Source: a virus
Reading direction: 5' to 3' (one strand)
Virus record (IMG/VR): IMGVR_UViG_3300045738_001654
Coordinates: 1 to 20,223 of that record
Length of the DNA stretch: 20,223 nt
Positions 12,416 through 18,369 of this stretch are shown piece after piece (the stretch's first letter is position 1; every line of letters starts with the position of its first letter). The notes under the pieces are model-generated. The model was not told where the DNA came from, did not search any database, and saw nothing but the letters and a program-made list of their open reading frames with translations. Both the position numbers and the translations under genes were made by a program.

Positions 12416-12490
12416 CGCGGGATAGCGCAGTGGTAGCGCGTTTGGCTCATAACCAAAAGGTCAAGGGTTCGAATCCCTTTCCCGCAACCA
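12416..12490 (+). tRNA. tRNA-Met (CAT), initiator-like
   Basis: Cloverleaf with encoded CCA. Acceptor CGCGGGA/TCCCGCA pairs at six positions, with a C1-A72 mismatch, the hallmark of bacterial initiator tRNA. D-arm GCGC/GCGC, anticodon stem TTTGG/CCAAA around CTCATAA, T-arm AAGGG/CCCTT around TTCGAAT, discriminator A. The stem keeps only two of the three G-C pairs that mark initiators (TGG/CCA rather than GGG/CCC), and pair 11-24 is C-G rather than A-U, as in elongators. It is probably tRNA-fMet; elongator Met or Ile2 (lysidine) remain possible. Confidence 0.92.
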
Positions 12491-12500
12491 TTGAAATAAA

Positions 12501-12899
12501 ATGACAGCACAAGACATACTAAATAAATACTCTGAACTTTATCGAGAGAAAGACCTCCCGATGGAAGAGACCACTATGTGCTGGGGTCTAGAAGTCCCCG
12601 ATGGTTGGTTACCAGTGATTGATAAATTAAGCAACGTACTAGCCAATCCATATAGAGTAGGTCTCGGCGGTGGTCGGATAATCAAACCCAAATTCACAGC
12701 AAAACAAGTAAAAATAAAATTCGGTGAATTAAGATTCTACTACGAGGTGGATATTGAAGTAAGCACTTGTTCAGGAATTTCTCTATCCAGTATTTGCATT
12801 ACCAAAGAAGAAAGAGCAATCGAAGTAAGACTCGCAAGAAAATACGCTGACGGAGCAATTGCAATGGCGACAGAACTTTGTGAGGGGGAACCATATTGA
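12501..12899 (+). CDS. conserved phage hypothetical protein
   Basis: A 132-residue protein. MCWGLEVPDGWLPVIDKLS followed, after a Gly-rich loop, by KQVKIKFGELRFYYE is a pattern I recognise from many phage proteins of unknown function ('C..e.g.GW.pii..l' then 'vKEKFG.LRfYy'). It ends with a helical VRLARKYADGAIAMATELCE in the position where this family usually carries a Cys-containing tail. There is no known activity. It starts 10 nt after the tRNA and its stop overlaps the next start (TGATG). Confidence 0.75.
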   Translation: MTAQDILNKYSELYREKDLPMEETTMCWGLEVPDGWLPVIDKLSNVLANPYRVGLGGGRIIKPKFTAKQVKIKFGELRFYYEVDIEVSTCSGISLSSICITKEERAIEVRLARKYADGAIAMATELCEGEPY

Positions 12900-13066
12900 T
12901 GAAAAAAGGAATAATTGACGGTATCCTTGGCCCCCCTATAAATATAGAGGTTAACCCAGACATACAAATAGTAACGCCACCGGAAATGACAGACGCTTTA
13001 CTTTGGATTAAATGGACTTTAATGGTGATAGCTGTTCTTTTGCTAATCAGAATTTTAAAAAAATGA
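12899..13066 (+). CDS. 55-residue membrane-anchored peptide
   Basis: A short protein with a soluble N-terminal half (GILGPPINIEVNPDIQIVTP) and one C-terminal hydrophobic helix (about residues 36-53, WIKWTLMVIAVLLLIRIL) ending in two Lys. The tail orientation suggests a C-tail in the cytoplasm. The start overlaps the previous stop. No family recognised. Confidence 0.65.
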   Translation: MKKGIIDGILGPPINIEVNPDIQIVTPPEMTDALLWIKWTLMVIAVLLLIRILKK

Positions 13067-13081
13067 AAAGACCATATTAAT

Positions 13082-13363
13082 ATGAAGGGGATGAAAGAAA
13101 TTAAATCCAGCACCAAAACCCTAATCGAAGCCCTACGCCTAATCGCAAACGGCGGAATCAATGACCCCGAAGGTGTTACAACCGCAGCTATTCTTGAGGC
13201 AGCAGATAGGCTAGAGGAATTAGGAGAAGGCTGGGTCTACACACCCGATAGGCAAGAGGCGATGACCCTCGAAAGATTTGATAAACTTGCTGAAGAAGGA
13301 AGCGACGATATAGACAAATTCATGGATTGGAAAAACGCCAAGAAAGGCAAACACCTATCATGA
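13082..13363 (+). CDS. phage hypothetical, helical
   Basis: A 93-residue protein. KTLIEALRLIANGGINDPEG, then TTAAILEAADRLEELGEGW, resembles a small-protein pattern common in phages ('EALR.LA.....gv..aai.EAAdRLEeL'), thought to be a helical hairpin; function unknown. The second half is acidic then basic. ATG 13091, three codons later, is an alternative start. The stop overlaps the next start as ATGA. Confidence 0.65.
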   Translation: MKGMKEIKSSTKTLIEALRLIANGGINDPEGVTTAAILEAADRLEELGEGWVYTPDRQEAMTLERFDKLAEEGSDDIDKFMDWKNAKKGKHLS

Positions 13364-13455
13364 ATAACAGAGAAGGAAGGGAGACCTGCCTCAGATTCAA
13401 AGTGGTCAAATTCGACCACTTTCCCGAAGGCGTCACAACCGCAACAAATGAATAA
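13360..13455 (+). CDS. 31-residue peptide, possibly a duplication fragment
   Basis: MNNREGRETCLRFKVVKFD continues to FPEGVTTATNE. A 21-nt stretch at 13423-13443 differs at only two positions from 13166-13186 in the preceding gene, both coding for PEGVTTA. A perfect inverted repeat lies in its middle. It overlaps both neighbours by a few bases. It may be a remnant of a tandem duplication rather than a working gene. Confidence 0.45.
   Translation: MNNREGRETCLRFKVVKFDHFPEGVTTATNE
13399..13422. repeat. perfect 9-bp inverted repeat
   Basis: AAAGTGGTC (13399-13407) and GACCACTTT (13414-13422) flank a 6-nt loop. No T run follows, so it is not a standard terminator. It could be an operator site or simply a feature of the small frame around it. 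Confidence 0.7.
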
Positions 13456-13810
13456 CGAACAAAACTACAACCCAAACTCCGCCAAGCACAACGACCCTTG
13501 GGAAGACAATTGGGGCGACGAAGAGTGGTTTCAGCATCAGTGGGAAAACAAAAACGTGCCCCGCCATCGAGAGGGATACTTTTGGGGAGATAAAGAAACA
13601 TTTAATGAAACCTGTAATTTTTTGCATAAATTGGATGAATTGCCAAAAGACGCCAGTGTGCCACCAGAAATGCTCAAAGACGCCTTAAATGGCATCGTGG
13701 GACGCCTAAACAGGCTCACAGATGAACGCAACTCTCTCGAAGAGTATGAATTTAACAAAATAAAAACAGCCGCAAAAACAGCCGCAAATAGAACCGAAAC
13801 AGAAAGATAG
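13448..13810 (+). CDS. acidic hypothetical protein
   Basis: A 120-residue protein. The first third is rich in Asn, Asp, Glu and Trp and looks disordered (NDPWEDNWGDEEWFQHQWEN). The remainder is helical: DKETFNETCNFLHKLDELPK, then a probable coiled coil (ALNGIVGRLNRLTDERNSLEE). The tail is Lys/Thr-rich. No family recognised. Codon choice here uses more GCC, CCC and GAC than the first half of the window. Confidence 0.65.
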   Translation: MNNEQNYNPNSAKHNDPWEDNWGDEEWFQHQWENKNVPRHREGYFWGDKETFNETCNFLHKLDELPKDASVPPEMLKDALNGIVGRLNRLTDERNSLEEYEFNKIKTAAKTAANRTETER

Positions 13811-13820
13811 AATCAATAAT

Positions 13821-14018
13821 ATGAAAACCCGAATCAAAGAAATAACAAACAGCAACGGCGAACCTAAATTCGTTCCCCAGTATAGGTTGTTTGGCTTTGT
13901 TTGGACGTCTTGGGGAGGCTCTAGTTATTACCCTCGTGTTGAGTTCTGTTCTTTGGAGAAATCAAGAGAGTGGTTAAACTTTAAAGAAGAAGCGGGGGTA
14001 AAGTATCATGAAGCCTAA
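13821..14018 (+). CDS. small hypothetical protein
   Basis: A 65-residue protein with aromatic strands (PQYRLFGFVWTSWGG, SSYYPRVEFCSLEKSREWL). The layout suggests a compact beta-sheet with a final helix, as in other short phage proteins with a 'W......F.sleeA..wl' ending. It overlaps the next gene by 11 nt. No function assigned. Confidence 0.65.
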   Translation: MKTRIKEITNSNGEPKFVPQYRLFGFVWTSWGGSSYYPRVEFCSLEKSREWLNFKEEAGVKYHEA

Positions 14019-14265
14019 ATACCTTTATCTAATCGCCCTTTGGATTCCCTTCCCCGAATCAGAATACGGCGGACTCTTAAACGCCATAGCAGAAAGCGAC
14101 GAGGACTGTATTAAAATCCTCGAACTAGAGTATGAAAGCGAAGGCTCTTGGAAGGGAGGGTACGCTAAGGAATTAAAAAAAGCAGTAAAAGAAGCCAAAA
14201 AATTTGAACTCTCTGACGCTCACAAACACGAAGAGCAAAGAATAGTAATGGAATTTACGACATGA
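14008..14265 (+). CDS. small hypothetical protein
   Basis: An 85-residue protein, strand first (YLYLIALWIPFPESEYGG), then acidic helix (AIAESDEDCIKILELEYE), then lysine-rich helix. It resembles short phage proteins that process 'edc..iL' helices near macro-domain genes, but no family is assigned. Its stop overlaps the next start (ATGA). Confidence 0.65.
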   Translation: MKPKYLYLIALWIPFPESEYGGLLNAIAESDEDCIKILELEYESEGSWKGGYAKELKKAVKEAKKFELSDAHKHEEQRIVMEFTT

Positions 14266-14753
14266 GATACACCCCAGAAATAATTAGCTCCTTGGGAGGG
14301 AATCAAATCTTTGTATTCGGCTCAAATCGTCGGGGTGTTCACGGGGCAGGAGCAGCCTTATTGGCTCGCAAGGTCTTTGGTGCTCGACGCGGTGTAGGTA
14401 TTGGGCTAACGGGTAAATGTTATGCGCTTCCGACTAAAGGTTTCGAAATCGAGACCTTAAGCCTAAGTGAAATCAGCGTGTCATTTCAAAAATTTATTAA
14501 ATGCGTTCTCGACAACCCTCAACTTGATTTCCTACTCACAAAAGTCGGCTGCGGTTTGGCGGGGTACACCACCGACGACATTGCCGGAGAATTTTGGCAC
14601 GGCATGGAATACAACGGGCAAAAGAAAATCCCCGTAAATTTATGGGTTCCAAGAGAATTTATCTTCACCGCAGACTACGAAGAATCCCACTCAATACTCT
14701 CTGGGCAGCACCTTTGTTTATTCTCTTATTCCAAATCGGCGGAAATAAATTAA
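14262..14753 (+). CDS. macro-domain-like phage protein
   Basis: A 163-residue protein. IFVFGSNRRGVHGAGAALLA (16-35) is the glycine-rich nucleotide/ADP-ribose loop of the A1S_2505-type phage macro-like family. GVGIGLTGKCYALPTKG (44-60) and LLTKVGCGLAGYTTDDIA (near 91-108) are its other conserved blocks, matching 'GyG...G.SYAIPTK' and 'f.vT.iGcGlAGy...dIa'. It should bind ADP-ribose or a related nucleotide; whether it removes ADP-ribose from proteins or RNA is not shown. The C-terminal 35 residues look family-specific. It could act against host ADP-ribosylation-based defence, or simply in nucleotide metabolism. Confidence 0.8.
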   Translation: MRYTPEIISSLGGNQIFVFGSNRRGVHGAGAALLARKVFGARRGVGIGLTGKCYALPTKGFEIETLSLSEISVSFQKFIKCVLDNPQLDFLLTKVGCGLAGYTTDDIAGEFWHGMEYNGQKKIPVNLWVPREFIFTADYEESHSILSGQHLCLFSYSKSAEIN

Positions 14754-14764
14754 AAGAAATATAG

Positions 14765-14995
14765 ATGAAAACAAATTTTAAATTATTGTGGCCTTGGTTT
14801 CGTTGGAAAAATGAGGCTGAAGATAATGCCACGTTTAAAGGGGTGGGTTTTCCCACGGAAATATCATATCACGAAATGTTTGGGGAGTGGCACTTTGAGG
14901 TTCAAATCTTTGGGTTTGGGTTCCATATTGAAAGATTCCCGATTGGAGAAAATAAAAAACAAAAGACTAAAACCAAAACTCGAAGGAGACATTGA
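14765..14995 (+). CDS. hypothetical protein, paralogue of the 15230 gene
   Basis: A 76-residue protein. GVGFPTEISYHEM, then WHFEVQIFGFGFHIERFP, is a strand-rich core and shares a layout with the protein at 15230 (GFSFPTE... then LGFGFTITR). The tail is a run of Lys, Thr and Arg. A second frame from 14811 overlaps it and was not used. No function known. Confidence 0.6.
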   Translation: MKTNFKLLWPWFRWKNEAEDNATFKGVGFPTEISYHEMFGEWHFEVQIFGFGFHIERFPIGENKKQKTKTKTRRRH

Positions 14996-14997
14996 GT

Positions 14998-15243
14998 ATG
15001 TTACTAGAAAAGACAGAACACGAAGGCTATAATACCTACAAAGTATACTGGGACAACGGAAAGTATTTAGGTGATTTTGAACCTATGGACGATGGCTACT
15101 TAGCATATTGGCCCGACAAAGAAAACGGCGGAGCCTTCACAGAACATCTTCTCCATCAACTGTATCTAGAGCTAGAGAAATTGAACGCGTCTTGGGATAA
15201 AACGGTCAGAGAGGGCTTGAGAAAATCGAATGAAACTTTATAG
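14998..15243 (+). CDS. hypothetical protein with strong ribosome binding site
   Basis: An 81-residue acidic protein. ATG at 14998 is chosen over TTG 14992 because AAGGAG (14983-14988) is nine bases upstream of ATG but only three of TTG. Sequence: strand-rich N-terminus (YNTYKVYWDNGKYLGDFEP), an aromatic centre, then helix (HLLHQLYLELEKLNASWD). It looks like a small phage protein with a WD-type turn; no family assigned. It overlaps the next gene by 14 nt. Confidence 0.65.
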   Translation: MLLEKTEHEGYNTYKVYWDNGKYLGDFEPMDDGYLAYWPDKENGGAFTEHLLHQLYLELEKLNASWDKTVREGLRKSNETL

Positions 15244-15466
15244 AAAAGAAAAACACTGGAGTGACTATTGGGAAGTCCATATCAATTTCCCGTGGATGGG
15301 GAAAAGATTTGCGCCACACCCGCCACACCATTCGCTTGGTGGGCTAGAATATGGCTTCAGTTTTCCTACGGAATGTTGTTTGTATGTAGAAGATGAGTTT
15401 TTTTGGTTTTTTACCTTGAAGTGCCTAGGGTTTGGGTTTACAATAACGAGACAGAATGGATATTGA
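15230..15466 (+). CDS. hypothetical protein, paralogue of the 14765 gene
   Basis: A 78-residue protein, aromatic- and His-rich (YWEVHINFPWMGKRFAPHPP). GFSFPTE at about residues 43-49 and LGFGFTITR near the end parallel the protein at 14765. The two genes are separated by one unrelated gene, so a local duplication is likely. Function unknown. Confidence 0.6.
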   Translation: MKLYRKEKHWSDYWEVHINFPWMGKRFAPHPPHHSLGGLEYGFSFPTECCLYVEDEFFWFFTLKCLGFGFTITRQNGY

Positions 15467-15468
15467 TT

Positions 15469-16086
15469 ATGGGAATGTTTGATTATATAACATGTGAAAT
15501 GCCGCTACCACGAGGAGGCGCGAATACTATACCTACTTTTAGGTACGACTACCAATTCCAAACCAAGGATTTGGCTAACGCGCTTATAGAGTACAAGATT
15601 GGTAAGGATAAAACTCTTTACGAGAAGAGGGTAGAGTACGAGGAAAGGGAACTAACCGAAGAAGAAAAGAAGGATAGAGACAGCGGCGGGTTTTGGAGTC
15701 CTATGTGGGCTATGGAAGAAAAGAGTCACGAATGGGTAAAGGACGACTTTACAGGCTATATTAGGTTCTACGACATTCTTTACGATGTAGACAGTACGCA
15801 TGATGCTTGGGTAGATTACCGCGTTCATATAAAGAATGGGGAAGTGCAGGGAGATGTGGAGCTAGAAACATACAGGCTTGAAGACAACACGGAGAACAAA
15901 GTCAACAAGACAAAATGGAAAGAAGAAGCAAAAGCCCGAAAAGAATACGAGCAGAAATGGAGATACAAATATTGCTTCAAGTATTGGAACAGGCTAGTAG
16001 GTTGGACATTCCGTATAGGTAGAAGACTTCACGGATGCGAAGGTAAATTGGTTTCGTGGAAGGCAGAGCGTTGGTTAAAATTTTGA
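15469..16086 (+). CDS. conserved phage hypothetical protein, 'GMFDYI' family
   Basis: A 205-residue protein. The start at 15469 (MGMFDYITCEMPLP) is chosen over an upstream in-frame codon because this N-terminus is a hallmark of a widespread phage hypothetical family ('mFDyi.CeypLP'), which continues 'FQTKdL' (here YQFQTKDLANALIEYKI). The middle (LTEEEKKDRDSGGFW) is a charged linker. TGYIRFYDILYDVDSTHDAW and YRVHIKNGEVQGDVEL are strand-rich. The C-terminus is Lys/Arg/Trp-rich and helical. It has no known function and no catalytic motif. It begins 2 nt after the previous stop. Confidence 0.8.
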   Translation: MGMFDYITCEMPLPRGGANTIPTFRYDYQFQTKDLANALIEYKIGKDKTLYEKRVEYEERELTEEEKKDRDSGGFWSPMWAMEEKSHEWVKDDFTGYIRFYDILYDVDSTHDAWVDYRVHIKNGEVQGDVELETYRLEDNTENKVNKTKWKEEAKARKEYEQKWRYKYCFKYWNRLVGWTFRIGRRLHGCEGKLVSWKAERWLKF

Positions 16087-16087
16087 T

Positions 16088-16321
16088 ATGACGTTCAAAA
16101 TATTATCAGAAAAACCGCAAAAAGATGGAAGCCTACTCCTTGAATGTGAATTTGATGAAGAGTGGAAGAAAGCCTACAAGAAGGCAACGGGCAAAAAGAG
16201 GGCCACAAAAAAGGGCATGGAAAAATGGCTTATCGAAAAGATAATGGAAGGATGCAAAATGGATAAGGCAAGCAACTTAGACAAACTGCCGGAAGACACC
16301 TACGAAGGGGGACACTACTAA
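16088..16321 (+). CDS. small hypothetical protein
   Basis: A 77-residue protein: a short strand (DGSLLLECEFDEEW), then a lysine-rich helix (KAYKKATGKKRATKKGMEKW) and an acidic tail. It resembles the many short phage proteins with 'F.eeW....kk..gkkr.t......fl...l', which I recall without function. It starts 1 nt after the previous stop and ends 2 nt before the next start. Confidence 0.65.
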   Translation: MTFKILSEKPQKDGSLLLECEFDEEWKKAYKKATGKKRATKKGMEKWLIEKIMEGCKMDKASNLDKLPEDTYEGGHY

Positions 16322-16323
16322 TA

Positions 16324-16491
16324 ATGAAAATAACAATTGAACCAACCGAACAACGTAGGGTGGAAACCGCAGACACCATGCACTCGACGGTAAGCGTAAG
16401 CATTGCCAGCGACGACTTGGATATTGGCGAAGCGATGGAACAAGTAGTGAAAGCCCTGCAAGCGTGGGGTTTTCACAACGAGAGCATTGCG
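16324..16491 (+). repeat. 168-nt direct repeat, copy 1 (copy 2 at 17234-17401)
   Basis: The two stretches align without gaps over 168 nt with about 23 mismatches by hand count, then diverge abruptly. They begin at the ATG of each gene. The level of identity at third codon positions indicates a fairly recent duplication or a gene-conversion tract, about 910 bp apart. Confidence 0.9.
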
Positions 16492-16683
16492 GGATACCTT
16501 GATGAAGAACTTGTGTGGCAACTTGGGTTGGGTGGAAGAGACGACCAAGCGGCGATGCTCGAAAGCATTTATAAGGCTGGCGGGGTTCTCACTTCCACTA
16601 CCGCAGACGCAATCAGCAAGGACGTAATAGAAAGCACTCTTGATAAGGACATAGACAAAACTCCTGAATATGGGGGAGTATAA
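16324..16683 (+). CDS. duplicated hypothetical protein, copy A
   Basis: A 119-residue protein. The first ~56 residues (MKITIEPTEQ..., SIASDDLDI, EQVVKALQAWGFHNESIA) are nearly the same as in the gene at 17234. The 'T.SI..DDLdi.E....v..aL.a.Gf' pattern is reminiscent of a short phage family that I know only as hypothetical. The C-terminal half differs from copy B (DQAAMLESIYKAGGVLTS). A ribosome binding site is weak. It sits in a run of genes with almost no gaps. Confidence 0.75.
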   Translation: MKITIEPTEQRRVETADTMHSTVSVSIASDDLDIGEAMEQVVKALQAWGFHNESIAGYLDEELVWQLGLGGRDDQAAMLESIYKAGGVLTSTTADAISKDVIESTLDKDIDKTPEYGGV

Positions 16684-16854
16684 ATGATATTTTACGAAGT
16701 ACAAGAAAACGCGCAGCAAAACTGGCGTACTGTTGGTTATTTTTTATCTAGAGATAAGGCTAAAGAATATACGAAAAAGTTTAATACTTTAGTTGTAGTT
16801 AATGGCCCACTTAGAATAGTCGAAAGAGAGTTTCAAGACGAATTGGAAGATTAA
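16684..16854 (+). CDS. small hypothetical protein, 56 residues
   Basis: MIFYEVQENAQQNWRTVGYF leads to LSRDKAKEYTKKF, then VVVNGPLRIVEREF. It has a strand-helix-strand layout with a basic helix, as in short 'W..vg.f.....A......' phage proteins. It lies exactly between copy A and the ferredoxin gene, starting at the base after the previous stop. Unknown function. Confidence 0.65.
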   Translation: MIFYEVQENAQQNWRTVGYFLSRDKAKEYTKKFNTLVVVNGPLRIVEREFQDELED

Positions 16855-17085
16855 ATGGCTACTAAAGAAGACAAGTACGAAGACAACGTCGTTGGGAAAT
16901 ATTACTGCGATACCGAGTGCATCGACTGCGACCTGTGCCGAGAGATTGCTCCTGACAATTTTAAACGGGATGAAGACGGTGGTTACTCATTCGTTTACAG
17001 CCAGCCGGAAAACGAAGAAGAAGAAACTTTATGCGAAGAAGCTATGAATAGTTGCCCAGTTGATGCTATAGGTGATGACGGATGA
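16855..17085 (+). CDS. ferredoxin, [4Fe-4S]
   Basis: A 76-residue acidic ferredoxin that shuttles single electrons. CIDCDLCREIAP (Cys22, Cys25, Cys28) and NSCPVDAIG (Cys67) supply the four cluster ligands in Cx2Cx2C...CP form; Cys18 and Cys60 are extra cysteines that could support a second site. GGYSFVYSQPENEEE between the halves is a loop I associate with ferredoxins from Verrucomicrobiota and Planctomycetota (from memory, not a search). A viral ferredoxin could feed electrons to a reductase or the oxygenases. It overlaps the next start as ATGA. Confidence 0.88.
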   Translation: MATKEDKYEDNVVGKYYCDTECIDCDLCREIAPDNFKRDEDGGYSFVYSQPENEEEETLCEEAMNSCPVDAIGDDG

Positions 17086-17231
17086 ATTATAAAGAGTGGC
17101 TAAAATGGAGAGAAGAATATTTTAAAGAGAGTATGAATTTGGGTAACAAAAAAGAATTAACCGAAGAACAACAAATGGAAGCTTGGGAAAAACATCTTAA
17201 TGAGACAGACTCAGGCCACAGACCTAGTTAG
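17082..17231 (+). CDS. small hypothetical protein, 49 residues
   Basis: MNYKEWLKWREEYFKESMN continues through KKELTEEQQMEAWEKHL. It is helical and highly charged with regularly spaced Trp. It resembles a short helical-hairpin phage protein. It starts in the ferredoxin stop (ATGA) and ends 2 nt before copy B of the duplicated gene. Unknown function. Confidence 0.6.
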   Translation: MNYKEWLKWREEYFKESMNLGNKKELTEEQQMEAWEKHLNETDSGHRPS

Positions 17232-17233
17232 AA

Positions 17234-17401
17234 ATGAAAATAACAATTGAACCAACCGAGCAGAATCGCGTGACAACCGTGGACACCATGCACTCAACGG
17301 TAAGCATAAGCATTGCCAGCGATGATTTGGATATTACCGAGATAATGGGACAAGTAGTCAAAGCCCTGCAAGCGTGGGGATTTCACAACGAGAGCATTGC
17401 G
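17234..17401 (+). repeat. 168-nt direct repeat, copy 2 (copy 1 at 16324-16491)
   Basis: Partner of the repeat at 16324-16491; the substitutions are spread along the length and no gaps are needed. Confidence 0.9.
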
Positions 17402-17527
17402 AAAGAGCTCGATTATGAACTCGCGCATGAGCTTGGACTGAAGAAGGAGCCCCCCGAAGAAACCGTTATGGTTATGAGAGAGGCTGTGGAGCGAGCCAGT
17501 GACGCAATGAAAAATGATGAAAACTGA
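17234..17527 (+). CDS. duplicated hypothetical protein, copy B
   Basis: A 97-residue protein with the same first ~56 residues as copy A (SISIASDDLDI, GQVVKALQAWGFHNESIA) but a different C-terminal part (KELDYELAHELGLKKE, then VMVMREAVERASDAMKNDE), which is a charged helix. The shared domain is strand then helix. The two copies may interact as homologous subunits; this is inference. It overlaps the next gene by 14 nt. Confidence 0.75.
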   Translation: MKITIEPTEQNRVTTVDTMHSTVSISIASDDLDITEIMGQVVKALQAWGFHNESIAKELDYELAHELGLKKEPPEETVMVMREAVERASDAMKNDEN

Positions 17528-17783
17528 ATACCCAGAAGATTATGGCAAATATAATGAGTATGATTTTGACAACAGAATCACCTATGACGAAGAAGCAGAT
17601 GCGATGTATATTTACGTTGCCCCTCCGCAGGGACGAATAGGAACGGTATTAGTTTATAAGGACAAAAGTGGTAACATGATTGCGATTGATACTGACGAAG
17701 TAAACACTCAGGTAGGAATAGAGATAATCGGGGTATCGAAGTTAATGAAGAAGTTTAATTTAAATAAAATAATAAATAATTAA
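17514..17783 (+). CDS. DUF2283-family protein
   Basis: An 89-residue protein whose core, ITYDEEADAMYIYVA (23-37), and VGIEIIGVSKLMKKF near the end match the DUF2283 pattern 'v.YD.e.DalYI.l' followed by 'd.....vGIEil.aS'. DUF2283 proteins are short beta-rich proteins of unknown function, widespread in bacteria and phages. The first 18 residues (MMKTEYPEDYGKYNEYDF) are an added acidic, tyrosine-rich extension. The start is inside copy B. Confidence 0.82.
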   Translation: MMKTEYPEDYGKYNEYDFDNRITYDEEADAMYIYVAPPQGRIGTVLVYKDKSGNMIAIDTDEVNTQVGIEIIGVSKLMKKFNLNKIINN

Positions 17784-18167
17784 ATGAAAAATAATAAAAT
17801 AAAAAGAACTATATTTTTAGTAGCGTTTTTTTTCGCGGTACTATTGGGAACATTATGCATTACGGGCTGCCCATCAACCCAACAGCGACCATCATCCGCT
17901 TCCATATTAAAGCCAGACTTGCATATGCCGACGTACAAGGTCTATGTTAAAGGATTGGTATGTCCATCTTGCGCGGTTGGACTGAAAAAGGGGCTGATGA
18001 AATTACCTTTCATTAAATCAATCCATGTTAATTATAAAACTGGTTTGGTTTTAATATATGAAATAGACAATCGCATAGACCACAAAGGCATCAAAAGATA
18101 CGACAAGTCACGAATCACAAAAGCCGTTGATAATAGCGGGTACAAAGTAGATAGATTTGTAAAATAA
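17784..18167 (+). CDS. lipoprotein with heavy-metal-associated (HMA) domain
   Basis: A 127-residue protein. A basic start then hydrophobic helix ends in a lipobox (ITGC, Cys29), giving a lipid-anchored protein outside the inner membrane. After a Ser/Pro linker comes an HMA domain: YKVYVKGLVCPSCAVGLKKG with the metal-binding Cys60-x-x-Cys63, then KLPFIKSIHVNYKTGLVLIY and a C-terminal strand. This is the MerP/CopZ-like fold that binds Cu(I), Hg(II) or other soft metals. It may scavenge or deliver metal in the periplasm. Note another metal-thiolate-like lipoprotein at 6514. It starts at the base after the previous stop. Confidence 0.85.
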   Translation: MKNNKIKRTIFLVAFFFAVLLGTLCITGCPSTQQRPSSASILKPDLHMPTYKVYVKGLVCPSCAVGLKKGLMKLPFIKSIHVNYKTGLVLIYEIDNRIDHKGIKRYDKSRITKAVDNSGYKVDRFVK

Positions 18168-18178
18168 AGGAAAACATT

Positions 18179-18337
18179 ATGACATTCGAGAAATGGTGCG
18201 AGAAAAACGAAGAGGAATTGCATATAATGTTTGCTGAAACAGGGATGGACAGGGAATTGGATTTCGATGCGGAAAGAGAAATAGAAGAATATTACCAAAG
18301 ATACCTAGAAGGCGAACGTTACGAAAAAAATGCTTGA
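18179..18337 (+). CDS. small acidic hypothetical protein
   Basis: A 52-residue highly acidic helical protein (MTFEKWCEKNEEELHIMF, EREIEEYYQRYLEGERYEKN). AAGGA eight bases before the ATG supports the start. It resembles small phage proteins beginning 'mtFeeW.e.....L...f'. Unknown function. Confidence 0.68.
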   Translation: MTFEKWCEKNEEELHIMFAETGMDRELDFDAEREIEEYYQRYLEGERYEKNA

Positions 18338-18369
18338 CTCAGCAGGTTAATTCTGGTAATCACAGAAAC

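Noticed and set aside
15403-15468. Longer start for the GMFDYI protein
   Set aside because: The family hallmark N-terminus begins at 15469, directly after the previous stop.
16318-16719. Minus-strand frame opposite duplicated copy A
   Set aside because: Its partner stretch in copy B is not open in the same way; a shadow of the + strand gene.
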